Source: Magnetospirillum gryphiswaldense MSR-1 v2
GTDB taxonomy: Bacteria > Pseudomonadota > Alphaproteobacteria > Rhodospirillales > Magnetospirillaceae
Direction of reading: 5' to 3'
NCBI RefSeq assembly: GCF_000513295.1
Contig: NC_023065.1
Location: 1,674,001-1,738,000 of the forward strand
DNA length: 64,000 nucleotides
Part shown: piece after piece, positions 9,349 through 22,400 of the stretch
How the letters are laid out: every line of letters begins with the position of its first letter
Position numbering within the stretch: position 1 is the stretch's first letter
The notes under the pieces: generated by a model
The model's database searches: none
Told to the model about the DNA's origin: nothing
The model's input: the letters and a program-made list of their open reading frames with translations, nothing else
Program-made: the position numbers and the translations under genes

Positions 9349-12300
9349 GCAAGCCCATCGCCATCATCGGCATGGGTCTGCGCCTGCCCGGCGCCGACAC
9401 CTTGGATGGCTTCTGGCGGCATCTGGCCCAAGCCCGCTCGCTGATCACCGAGGTGCCGGCAAAGCGTTGGGACAAGGATGAATGGCGCGGCAACCCGGCC
9501 CGCGACAACAAGACCAATTGCATCTGGGGCGGCTTCGTCGACGACGCCGATTGCTTCGACGCCGAGTTCTTCGGCATTTCCCCGCGTGAAGCCGGGTGGA
9601 TGGACCCGCAGCAGCGCTTCGCCCTGGAAATGGCCTGGCATGCCATCGAGGATGCCGGTTATGCCGCCCACACCCTGGCCGGCAGCCGCACCGGCGTGTT
9701 CATGGGCGTCTGCCACTGGGATTACGCCGAGTTGCTGGAAAAGCATCTGGCCCAGGTCGATGCCTATACCCCCACCGGCATCGCCTTTTCCATCATCGCC
9801 AACCGGGTGTCGCATTTCTTCGACCTGCGCGGCCCCAGCGTCACCAACGACACCGCCTGCGCTGCCTCGGCTACCGCCATCCATGACGCCATCCGCGCCA
9901 TGCAGGCGGGCGAATGCGACATGGCCCTGGCCGGCGGCGTCAATCTGATCTGGTCGCCCAACCATTTCGTCGCCTTCGCCAAGGCCGGCATGCTATCCAA
10001 GGATGGCCGGGCCAAGGCGTTCGACGCCGATGCCGACGGCTATGTGCGCGGCGAAGGCGGCGCCATGTTGCTGCTGAAGCCGCTGGACAAGGCCATCGCC
10101 GACGGTGACCCCATCCATGGGGTGATTCGCGGCGCCGGCATCAATCACGGCGGTCGCACCAATTCTCTGACCGTCACCAATCCGCGCGCCCAGGCCGACC
10201 TGATCATCGAAGTGCATCAGGCCGCCGGCATCACCCCCGACACGGTGTCCTACATCGAGGCGCACGGCCCCGGCACCCCCTTGGGCGACCCCATCGAGAT
10301 CGCCGGGCTGAAGCTGGCCTTCGCCCATCTGCATGATCACGCCGGCACCGCACCCAAGGCCGGCTCCTGCGGCATCGGCTCGGTCAAGACCAATATCGGC
10401 CATCTGGAAGGCGCCGCCGGGGTGGCCGGCATGGTCAAGGTGCTGGCGGCGCTGCGTCACGGCGTGTTGCCGGCCAATGTGGGCTTCGGCCGTCTCAACG
10501 ATCTGATCGACCTGACCGGCACCGATTTTCATATCCAATCCGAGCCGACGCCCTGGCTGCCCCAGCCCGGCCAGCCCCGGCGGGCGGCAGTTAGTTCCTT
10601 CGGTTTCGGCGGCAGTAACGCCCATGTGGTGATCGAGGATGCGCCCATCCTCGCCCCCGCCGCATCCTTGCCCGGCCCCTACGTGCTGCCGCTGTCGGCT
10701 CCCGATGAAGAGCGGCTGCAAGCCCTGGTCGCGGATATGCGCGCCTTCGCCGCCGACCACCCGGTGGGGATCGGTCTCGACCAACTGGCCTATACCCTGC
10801 AAACCGGACGCGCCGAAATGGAATGCCGGCTGGTGCTGGAGGTGACGGATTGGGACGATCTGGCCGCCGCCCTGGCCGAACGCCGCTGGCTGCGCCCCGG
10901 CGCCGAAGGCGCCTCCGCCGCCATCGCCTGGGTCAATGGCGAGACGGTGGATTGGCAGGCGCTGTGGCCGGTGGCGCCACGCCGCATCCATGCCCCCCTG
11001 ACCCGCTTCGCCCGTATCCGTCACTGGATGGACCCATCGGTGGCGGCCAAGGATGACCGGGCGGTGCCGCATCCGCTGTTGCACCGCAATCTGTCGGGCT
11101 TTGGCGGCGTGCATTTCCGTACCACGCTGAAGGGGCCGGAATTCTTCTGGGCCGACCATCACGTCGGCGGGGTGCAGGTGCTGCCCGGCGTCGTCGCCCT
11201 GGAAATGGCCCGCGCCGCCGCCCAGTTGAGCGGCGACGGTCTTGCGCCCTTGGCCGTGGACGACGTGGTCTGGACCCGCCCGATCCGGGCCGGCGACGGC
11301 CCGACCCAGGTGGATGTGCGGCTGGAGCGCCGCCCTGACGACAGCATCGCCTTCACCATCGCCGAGGCCGATGGCCCGACCCATTGCCAAGGCGTATTGC
11401 GCCCCCTGGACGCCGCGCCGCCCACACTGGACCTTACCCCGCCGGGGGCCGAACTGGCGGTGGAGCAATGCTATGACCGCCTGCGCGCCAGCGGCGTCAC
11501 CCACGGCCCCGCCTTCCAGGCCCTTGCCAAAATCCATGGCGGCCAAGGCGAGGTGCTGGCCCAATTAAAGCTGCCGCGCCGGCTGCATCCCGGTCTGGCC
11601 GATCTGGCCCTGCATCCGGTGCTGCTGGATTCCGCCATCCAGGCCTGGATCGGCCTGGATCAGCAGGGTCTGGACGGCGCCGCCGTGCCCTTCGCCTGCC
11701 GCCGCATCGAGATGTTCGGCCCGTGCGAAACGGTGATGTGGGCGCGGGTGCGCCCTGCCGCCGCCGCCTCCACCCCCGGCTTGCGTCGCCTGGATATCGA
11801 ACTGGCCGACAAGACCGGCGCCGTGCGCGTGGCCTTCCGCGACCTGTCGCTGCGGGTGATGCCACTGGCGGCCCATCAGGACGAGCCGCCCGTGCTGGCC
11901 ATGGGCCAATGGCGCCCGGCGCCGCTGGATCATCCGCGCCCGCACGCCCTTGACACTCTGGTGGTGCTGGCCGGGCTGGACGCGAACGTGGATGGGGCCG
12001 TACTGCGCTTGGCCCCGGTGGGCACGGATCTGGCCGCCACCTTATCGGCATGGTTCGCGGCTCTGCATCAAAGCCTGGGCCGGATCATGCGCGAGACGAC
12101 ACGGCGCCAAGTGCTGATCCTCGCCGACGATGCCCTGCCGCCGTCCTTGCTGCTACCGCTGGCGGCGCTGCTGAAAACCGCCCGTATCGAACAACCGAAG
12201 CTCGACGCGGCGCTGATCCGCGTTGCCGATTCCACCCGCTTGGCCGCCATCATCGCCGCCGAACGCCGCCGCGCCGATGGCTGGCCGGAACTACGCTATG

Positions 12301-13400
12301 ATCAAAGCAATCAGCGTCTGGCCTGGACTCTGGAAGAAACCGTGTTGCCGGCGGCGATTCCGGCGCTCGACGCCGATGCCAGCTATTGGATCACCGGCGG
12401 TTTGGGCGGATTGGGCCGTCTGTTCGCCCATTGGCTGGTGGAACGCGGCGCCGGTCAGGTGATCTTGAGCGGACGCAGCCCGGTCGCCAACCATGATCCG
12501 CGGCTGCTGGCGCTGGGACCACGGGTGCGCTATGTCGCCTGCGACATCACCGACAAGGCAGAAGTGGCAAAGCTGGCGGGGGAACTGCCCCGGCTCAAGG
12601 GCATCATCCATGCCGCCGGCATCCTTGATGACGGCTATATCCTGACCGGTGACGCGAGGCGCGAAGCCCCGGTGCTGGCGCCCAAGGTGGCCGGCACGCT
12701 GGCCCTCGACGCCACCACCGCTGCCGCGCCCTTGGATTTCATGGTGTTGTGCTCGTCGGTGGCGGCGGTGTTCGGCAATGCCGGCCAGGGTGGCTATGGC
12801 GCTGGCAACGCCTTCCTCGACGGCTTCGCCGAAGAGCGCAATGCCTTGGTGGCCGAAGGCCAGCGCCAGGGCGCCACCATCGCCATCGCTTGGCCGCTAT
12901 GGGCCGAGGGCGGCATGGGCGTGGACGATGCGACCAAGGCCACCTTGAAGCGTCGTTTCGGCACCGAACCTATGCCCACCCGTGCCGGTCTGGCGGCACT
13001 GGATCGGGTCATCGCCCATGGCGGTCCTTGCCGCATCACCGCCCTTTACGGCGCCCGCGACCGTCTGCGCCGTACCCTGGCCGATTTCGGCCAAGCCCTG
13101 GCCGACGAGCCCGAGGCGCCTATGGGCGACACGGTGGCCTTGCTGCCCCAGGTTCAGGATTTCGTCCGCGACATCCTGGCCGACGTGCTGCGGCTGGAGC
13201 CGGGGCAGATCAGGGCCAACCGCAAGCTGGACGAATACGGCCTCGATTCCATCGCCATCGTCGAGGCCACCACCCGGCTGGAAGAGGCGCTGGGGCCGCT
13301 GTCGAAGACGCTGTTCTTCGAATATGTCGACCTTGCCGGCATCGCCGGCCATCTGGCGGCGGAATACGGCCCGGCCCTGGGCAAGGTGCTGACGGTTGCC
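9345..13400 (+). other. PKS module 1: KS-DH-KR-ACP
   Basis: Residues ~1-1352 of PKS protein 1. KS1 has C172 in DTACAAS and both His residues, although the usual HGTGT reads HGPGT. The DH is intact: H605 in an HxxxGxxxxP motif and D762 in the LLDSAIQ motif. The KR has a TGGLGGLG nucleotide site and Y1151. The ACP carries S1302 in GLDSI. The module should extend the starter by two carbons and leave an alpha,beta-unsaturated thioester, as a Michael acceptor for the branching step in module 2. Confidence 0.9.
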
Positions 13401-16400
13401 GCCCCCGCGCCGGCCCAGCCCGAACGCGTCGCCCAAACCATCAAGCGCGACAAGCCCCAGACCGAAGACAGCGGCCACGACATCGCCATCATCGGCCTGT
13501 CGCTGCATGTGGCCAAAGCCAGCGACCAGGATGCCTTCTGGCACCTGCTGTCGCAGGGTCTGGACGGGTTCCAGCCCTATCCCGCCGACCGCTGGGACCA
13601 TGCGGCCCTGCTGCACCCGGAACGCGACGTCCTGGGCAAGACGGTGGTGAAGACCGGTGCCTTCCTGGACGACATCGCTGGTTTCGATCCGCGTTACTTC
13701 CGCATCTCGCAATATGAAGCAGAGCTGATGTCGCCCGAGGTGCGCCTGTTCCTGCAAGCCTCGGTCGAGGCGTTCGAGGATGCCGGCTATTCGCGCGAGA
13801 CCATGCAGGACCGCTTCGGCGGCGACGTCGCCGTCATCATGGGGTCGATGACCAACGAATACGACCTGTACGGCTTCCAGAACATGCTGATGCGCGGCAG
13901 TTTGGCCAGCGGCAGCTATACCGGCACCGTGCCCAACATGGTGTCGTATTTCTACGGCTTCACCGGGCCGTCCTATTTTCTCGACACCATGTGCTCGGCC
14001 TCGTCCACCTGTGTGCACGAGGCGGTGCACATGCTGCGCGCCGGGCGCTGCCGCATGGCCCTGGCCGGCGGTGTCAGCCTGCTACTGCATCCGCAGAAGC
14101 TGATCGCTACGAGTCAGGAACATTTCACTACCAAAACGGCCGAGGTAATTCGCGGCTATGGCCTGGGTGCCGACGGCACCATCCTGGGCGAAGGCGTCGG
14201 TGCCCTGGTGCTGAAGCGGCTGGACGAGGCCGAGCGCGACGGCGACCACATCTATGGAATCATTCGCGGCACCGCCATCAGCAATGCCGGCATCCGCAAC
14301 GGCTTCACCGTGCCCAATCCGCACCAGCAGGCCGCCGCCATCACCCAGGCGCTGGACGATGCCGGCATCACCGCCGACACCATCTCTTACGTCGAAGGCC
14401 ACGGCTCGGGCACCGCGCTGGGCGACCCCATCGAGATCCGCGCCCTGACTCAGGCGTGGCGCCGGCATACCGACGCGGTGCAGACCTGCCCCATCGGCAC
14501 GGTCAAAAGCAACGTCGCCCATCTGCTGGCGGCATCGGGTCTGGCCGGCATCGCCAAGGTGCTGATGCAGATGAAGCACGGCCAGTTGGCGCCGTCGCTG
14601 CATGCCGAGACGCTCAACCCCAACATCGCCTTCGAGCAGACGCCGTTCTTCGTCCAGCGTGATTTGGCGCCGTGGCGCCGGCTGACTGATGCAAGCGGGG
14701 CCGAAATTCCACGCCGGGCCGGGGTGACCTCGATCGGGGCCGGCGGCATGAACTCGCATATCATCATCGAGGAATACCCGGCGCCCTTGCCCGCCCCCAC
14801 GCCAACCGGACCGCAATTGCTGGTGTTCTCGGCCATGACCGAGGCCACGCTGGTCCAGGTGGTGGAACGCTTCCTCGCCCATCTCGCCGCCCGTCCGGAT
14901 CAGTCCCTGGCCGATCTGGCCTATACCCTGCAAGTGGGCCGCAACCAGTTATCGTGCCGGCTGGCCCTGGTGGTGGCGGACCACGCCCAAGCCGCCGAGG
15001 CTTTGCGCGCCTTCATCGCCGCGCCGGGGCCGGGCTCGGAGCGCTGGTACAGCCGTTCCATCCTTGATCACGACCCGGTGGCGGTGGCTGACCCGCGCGA
15101 CCCGGGCGCGGTGGCCCAGGCCTGGATCAGCGGCGCGGCCATCGACTGGGACCAACTGCACCAGGGCCACACCCCGCGCCGGCTGTCGCTGCCGGCCTAT
15201 CCGTTCGAGCGGGTGCGCTGCTGGTACCCGCAACATCCCGACGCGCCCTCGGTGGTCAACCCGCTGGGGTCGAAACTGAAGCTGCATCCGTTGGTGGGGC
15301 GCAATTGCTCGGACCTCACCGGCTTGCGCTACGTCACCGATTTTTATCCGTCGGAACTGCTGGATTATGTGTTCAAGCGCGACCGCGTCGCCGTCTTGCT
15401 GCCCACCGCCGCCATGGAAATGGCGGCGGCTTTGGGCGGCATCGCCGGGCTGGACGGGCCGCTGAATATTTCCGCCCTCAGCCTGGAGGCCGAACCCCAC
15501 TGGCCCCAGGTCAAGCAATTGCAGGCCAGCGTCGATGACCGATTGGACGTGCGCGTCGATGTCGATGGCATGCCCTGGCTGCGTGCCACCTTGGCCACCG
15601 GCGCCAGCTTGTCCGCCCCCCCGACCGTGAAGGGTGGCGCGGCGGTAGCCGACCTGTACGGTGACCTACGCCAGCGCGGCCTGGATTTCCGCCCCTATCA
15701 GGAGGTGATCGAGACGGCGGAGCATCTGCCCGATGGCGGCCTGCTGTGCCGCTTGCGGGCCGATGCGCCGCAACAGGACCATTACAAAAGCCGGGTGCAG
15801 ATATCCGCCCCGGCCTTGGCCGCCGCCTTCCAGGCGCTGGCGTGGCTGGGCGGCGGCACCATCGCCGCCATCGACAATGTCGGCCTTGCCGTCAGCGGCA
15901 CCATCACCCAGGTGTTGGTCCTGCCGCAGCAAGACCGCTTCGCCCTGTGGTTCCTGGACCAGGCCGGCGCGGTCCTGGCCCAGGTCGAGGGCGTTCGCTC
16001 CGTCGCCATGGACAGCGTCGAGGTGATCGCGGCACCGCCGCAGAATTTGGCCGACGATCTGCGCGCCCTGGCCGCCGATCTGCTGAAATTCCCGGCCGAC
16101 AGCATCAACCCGCGCGATGCCTTCCACGATCTCGGCTTCGATTCCATTTCGTTGACCCAGTTGGCGGAACTCATTTCCACCACCTATGGCATCGACCTGT
16201 CACCGGCCATCTTCTTCGAGGTCGAACACATCGACGCCCTGGCCGCCCATCTGGGCAGCCGCCACGCCGTCACTGCCGCCGCCAAACCGCGCCCGGCCCA
16301 GCCCCAGCGGGCAACCCTGCCGGTCATGCGCCCGCCAAGCAAAACCCGCGACGGCATCGCCATCATCGGCATGGCCGGGCGTTTCCCCGGCGCCGATGAC

Positions 16401-19400
16401 GTCGACACCCTGCTCGATCGCCTATTGGCCGGCGACGATCTGACCGGACCGAGCCGCGACGGCAAATGGCGCGGCGGTTTCCTGGCCGACGTCGATCGCT
16501 TCGACGCTGCCCTGTTCCGCGTCTCGCCGGTGGAAGCCCAGCGCATGGACCCGCAACAGCGGCTGATGCTGGAAACCGCGTGGCGGACGCTGGAAAACGC
16601 TGGCTACACCACCGACGACTTGCCGCCCGATACCGCTGTCTTCGTCGGCGCCAGCGCCCTGGATTACGCCAGTCTGCTGCGCCATGCCGGCATCGCCGCC
16701 GATGGCTATGGCGCCACCGGCAATTCGCTGGCGATGATCGCCAATCGGGTGTCGCATTTCTTCAACCTGCACGGCCCCAGCCAAAGTGTGGACACCGCCT
16801 GCTCGTCGTCGCTGGTGGCGCTGCTGCGCGCCGCCGAGGCATTGCGGCGCGGTACCTGCACGGTGGCCCTGGTCGGTGGCGTCAATCTGACCCTGGCGCC
16901 CGAGGGCTTCGACGGTCCGGCAAGCGCCGGCATGCTCAGCCCCGATGGCCGCTGCAAGAGCTTCGGCGCCGCCGCCGACGGCTATGGCCGCGGCGAAGGC
17001 GTGGTGATGGTGCTGCTGAAGCGTCTGGCCGAGGCCGAACGCGACGGCGACCGCATCTTGGGCGTGCTCATCGGCGGCGCCGAAAATCACGGTGGCCGCG
17101 CCGGGTCGCTGACCGCCCCCAGCGTCACCGCCCAGGCCGAGCTGATACAGGCGGCCATGGCCGGCATCGACCCGCTGAGCCTCTCGTACATCGAGACCCA
17201 TGGCACCGGCACCGCCTTGGGCGACCCGGTGGAACTCAACGGCCTGCGCCGCGCCTATGAGGCGCTGATGGGCGCCGGCACGGTCGATCAACCCTTCATT
17301 TCCCTGGGTACGATCAAATCCAACATCGGCCATCTGGAGGCCGCCGCCGGACTGGCCGGACTGGTCAAGGTGCTGGGCGCCATGGCCTGGGGCGTGCTGC
17401 CGGCCAGCCTGCATTGCGACCCGCCCAATCCCCATCTGCGTTTGGACGGCAGCCCATTCCGCCTGTTGACGCAGACACAGGACTGGGCAGCCGGCAACAG
17501 CCCGCGCCGCGCTGGCATCAGCAGTTTCGGTTTCGGCGGCAGCAATGCCCATGTGGTGGTGGAAGAGTATCGCCCCACCAAGCCCCCCCGCCGCCAGCCC
17601 CTGCCGCCGCGTCCCTTCGCCGACACCCGCTTCTGGCTGCCTGATGGCGACAACGATGCCACCATCATCGTCAGCCCGGTTTGGGTCGAAGCCGCCGCCA
17701 AGGTCGGCCCCACCCCGCGTCGGGTCGTGGTCGCCGCCGGCGTCGCCGTGACCGGGGCGGAAACCTTGCCGTCCGATTACGAGCAGGCGGCGCAGGGGCT
17801 ATTGCCCCTTCTGCGCGCCACCAGCGGCAAAGTGTTGGTGCAACTGGCGGTGCCGCTGGGCGATGCTCTGGCCGGGTTGGCCGGCATGCTGGACAGCGCG
17901 GCGCTGGAACGCCCCGGCCTGAGCGTCCAACTGATCGAAATACCCCCCATGGCGGCCGACGCCGCCGCCCGCCTGTTGGAAACCGATGCCGCCGACCCAG
18001 CACCGCGCGTCCGCCATCAGAATGGTCAGCGCTGGGTACGCGGCTGGAACGAGCTTGCCACCCGCGAAGAAACCCCGTGGCGACCGCGTGGGGTGTTCCT
18101 GATCACCGGCGGTACCGGCGGCCTGGGCCGCTTGCTCGCCCATGACATCGCCCGCACCTGCCCGGGCGCCGTGCTGGTGCTGACCGGCAGCAAAGCGGAA
18201 GATGCCGAGCGCGCCGCTTTCATCGCCCAGTTGCGGGGATTGGGCGCGATCGCCGCCTATCGTCAGGTGGACGTGACCGACGCCCGGGCGGTGACCGCCT
18301 TGGTCCAGGGTATCGTCGAGGTGCACGGCGCCCTGCATATGGTGCTGCATTGCGCCGGCGCCCTGCGCGACGGCCTGATCGGCAGCAAAAGCGCCGATGA
18401 TCTGGCCGCCGTGCTCGCGCCCAAGGTGGCCGGCACCCGAGCCTTGATCGAGGCCTGCTCGGGCCTGCAACTGGATGCACTGGTGTTGTTCTCGTCCCTG
18501 GCCGGGGCGGTGGGCAATGTGGGCCAAGCCGATTATGCCGCGGCCAACGGCTTCATGGATGCACTGGCGGAAAGCCTGGGACTGCCGCTGGTATCCATCA
18601 ATTGGCCGCTGTGGGCCGAAGGCGGCATGCGCGCCGATCAAGCCGTCCAAGAGGCCCTGTTCGCCCGCATGGGCCAGCGCCCACTGTCCACCCCTGACGG
18701 CCTTGCCGCCTTGCGCCGCATCCTGGTGGCACGGCTGCCGCGCGCGGCTTTGGTGGCCGGCGATGCCGTCCGCATCCGCGCCTTTTTCGCCGCCGCCGAA
18801 CCGGTGAGCGTGACCGCCAGCGACGATAGCGGGCTGGCCCAGGCGGTGATTGGCCGTCTGCGCGCCTTATTCGCCGAAGCCAGCGGTTTCACCGCCGCCG
18901 CCATCCATGCCGACACGGCGTTGGAGGAATACGGCATCGATTCGCTGATGATCACCCGCTTGAACAGCGCTTTGGGTGACGGGTTGGGGGCGCTGCCCAA
19001 GACCTTGTTCTTCCAATACCGCACCTTGGCCGAAATCGCCGATCATCTGGCTCGCCATCATGCCGAGCCCTGCCGCGCCTGGACCGGCCACACCCCTGCT
19101 GCCCCGATATCGGCGCCGGTCGTGGTCATGAAGCCACCGCAGTCGGTCGGGGCCGCCGAGCCCATCGCCATCATCGGCATGGCCGGGCGCTATCCCGGCG
19201 CCGATGATCTGGACGCTTTCTGGCACAATCTGGCCGCCGGGCGCGATTGCGTCGGCGAAATACCACCCGATCGCTGGACTCTGGACGGTTTTTTCCAGCC
19301 CGACCGCGACGAGGCGGTGGCTAACGGCCAATCTTATGCCAAATGGGGCGCCTTCCTCGACGGTTTCGCCGATTTCGACCCGTTGTTCTTCAAGATTTCG

Positions 19401-22400
19401 CCGCGTGACGCGGCAGCCATGGACCCGCAGGAACGCCTGTTCCTGATGTGCGCTTGGGCCGCTGCCGAAGATGCCGGCTATGGCCCGACCCGGCTGCGGG
19501 CGGCCAATCCGGTCGGCGTCTTCGTCGGCGTCACCAAGACCGGCTTCGCCCTGCACGGTCCCTTCACCACCGAGGACGGCGCGGTGGTGCGGCCCAACAC
19601 CTCGTTCGCCAGCGTCGCCAACCGGGTGTCGCACGCGCTTGACCTGACCGGCCCCAGCCTGCCCTTGGACACCATGTGCTCAAGCTCGGCCACCGCGCTG
19701 CACGAAGCCTGCGAGCACCTGCGCTCGGGCGCCGCCAGCATGGCCCTGGCCGGCGGCGTCAATTTGTACCTGCACCCCAGCACCTTCATCGACCTAAGTG
19801 CTGCGCGTATGCTGAGCCCCGATGGCCGGTGCCGCAGCTTCGGCGCCGGCGGCAACGGCTTCGTCCCCGGCGAGGGTGTCGGCTGCGTGGTGCTGAAGCC
19901 GCTGTCGCACGCCATCGCCGATGGCGACCGCATCCATGCGGTGATCCGGGCCAGCGCCATCAATCATGGCGGCCACACCAACGGCTATACGGTGCCCAAT
20001 CCCGCCGCCCAGGGCGATCTGGTGCGCGCGGCGCTGGACCGCGCCGGGCTTACCGCCCAAGACATCACCTGCATCGAGGCCCATGGCACCGGTACCGAGT
20101 TGGGCGACCCCATCGAGGTCGAGGGCCTGACCCAGGCCTTCGCCGCCGATGACCCGCCGCGCGGCTTCTGCGCGTTGGGCTCGGTCAAATCCAATATCGG
20201 CCATCTGGAAGCCGCCGCCGGCATCGCCGGCCTGACCAAGATGGTGCTGGCCCTCAAGCATCGCGCCCTGCCGCCGTCCTTGCACGCCGAGACCATCAAC
20301 CCCAATCTGGATTTGGCCGCCAGCCCGTTCAGCCTGAACTGCCAGTTGACGCCGTGGAACCCGAGCGGGCCGCGCATGGCCGGCATTTCCTCGTTCGGGG
20401 CCGGCGGCGCCAACGCCCATGTGATCGTGGCCGAAGCGCCCCCCGCCGCCGCCCAAACCATCAACGGACCGCAGGCCCTGGTGCTGTCGGCACGCGATGG
20501 CGACGGCCTGCGCCGTCAGGCTGAAAACCTGTTGCGGGTCATTGCCGCGCCCGCCGCAGCCCCCGGTTTGGCCGAGGATTTGCGCGTTCATCTGGCCCGC
20601 CTGCTGGACGTAACCCCCAGCGATGTGGACGGGGCCGAACCGTTCGATTGCCTGGGACTCGACCCCGCCCAACGTCTGGCCCTGCGCGGCTGGATCGAAA
20701 CCCGGCTGGGCCGGGCGGTGGATGCCGAGGCCTTCACCCATCTGACCTGCCTGGACCAGATCATCGCCCATGTGGGCGGCAACGCCACCGCTGCCCTGTC
20801 CCTGGCCGATATCGCCTTCACCCTGCAAGTGGGGCGCGAGGCGATGGAGCACCGGCTGGCCGTGGTCGCCGACAGTCTGGACGACGCCGTCCAAGCCCTG
20901 CGCCGCTGGCTGGCCGGTGACCAAGGCGCGGTGCTGAGCGGTCAAAGCGGCCAGCACCGCGATATCCTGGGCGCATTGGGCGATGAAGCCGCCCTGGCCG
21001 ACATCGTCAGAAGCTGGTGGGATCAGGGTGCGCTCGACAAGATCGTGTCGCTGTGGGTCAAGGGCATGGGGGTGGATTGGTCCGCCTTGCCGCGTAACCC
21101 ACGCCCCGGCATCGTCTCGCTGCCCACCTATCCCTTCGCCACCCGCCGGTTCTGGCTGCCGGTGGTTGAAACCCCCAGTGCCGCCATCACCGCCCCCCAC
21201 GGCGACGCGGCCTTGGAAGCCCAGGCGGAAAGGCTGGACCGCGCCATCGCGGCCATCCTGGCCGCCAGCCTGCGCGCCATCCCCGACACCATCCCGGCCC
21301 AGGCCCGCTGGCGGAGAGCGGCACTGGATTTGCTGAACGCCACCGACATCCCCGGCGGCGATCCGTGGCAGGCATGGGAAAGCCTGCGCCGCGATGGCGG
21401 CCCGGCGGCGCAGATGGATCTGGCCGAAGCCACCTTGCGGGCATTGCCCGATATCCTGAGCGGCAAGCTCCCGGCGACATCGGTGATGTTCCCCGACGGC
21501 GCCTTGCGACTGGTCGAGGCCACCTACAAGGACAATCCGGTGGCCGCCCGGTTCAGCCGCACCCTGGCCCAGGCGGCGGCGGCCTTCGTCCGTGCGGCGC
21601 CGCAGCCCGGCTTGCGTATCCTGGAAATCGGCGCCGGCACCGGCGGCACCAGCGAACGGGTGTTCGAGGCTCTGGCCCCGCTCAAGGGCCGCGTCGCCGA
21701 GTACCGCTATACCGATCTGTCGCGCGCCTTCCTGATCCATGCCGAGCGCGCCTATGGCCCGGCTTGGCCGCAACTGACCACCGCCCTGTTTGACGTGGAA
21801 AAACCGCTGGCGGGCCAGGACGTCGCCCCCGGCGGCTACGACATGGTCATCGCCGCCAACGTGCTGCACGCCACCGGGGACATGGCCCGGACCCTGGCCC
21901 ATGTGCGCGCCCTGCTGGCGCCGGGCGGCGTGCTGTTGCTCAACGAGACCAGCCGGACCACCTTGTTCACCCACGTCACCTTCGGCCTGCTCGACGGCTG
22001 GTGGCGCTTCACCGACCCAGAGCGCCGCATCCCCGGTACGCCGTCGCTTGCGCCCGCTTCGTGGCGTACCGTGCTGGAAGGCGCCGGGCTGGACTGGTTG
22101 GCCGGATCGACGGATGCGGAATGCGCCTTGGGCCAGCAGATCATCGCCGCCCGCGCAGGCCTGCAGCCGGCAATCGAGGCGGTGAAAACGCCCTCCGGCG
22201 ACCTGCGGCAAACCCTGCTGGCGGTGCTGGGCGAAACCTTGAACGTGGCGCCATCCACCATCCGCGCCGACCGCTCGTTCGCCGATTACGGCCTCGATTC
22301 CATCCTGGGGGCGGAATTGGTGCACAAGCTGCGCCGCGCCCTGGGGGTGGAGTTGGATCATACCGCCTTGTTCGACCACACCAACGTGGCGCAGTTGGAA

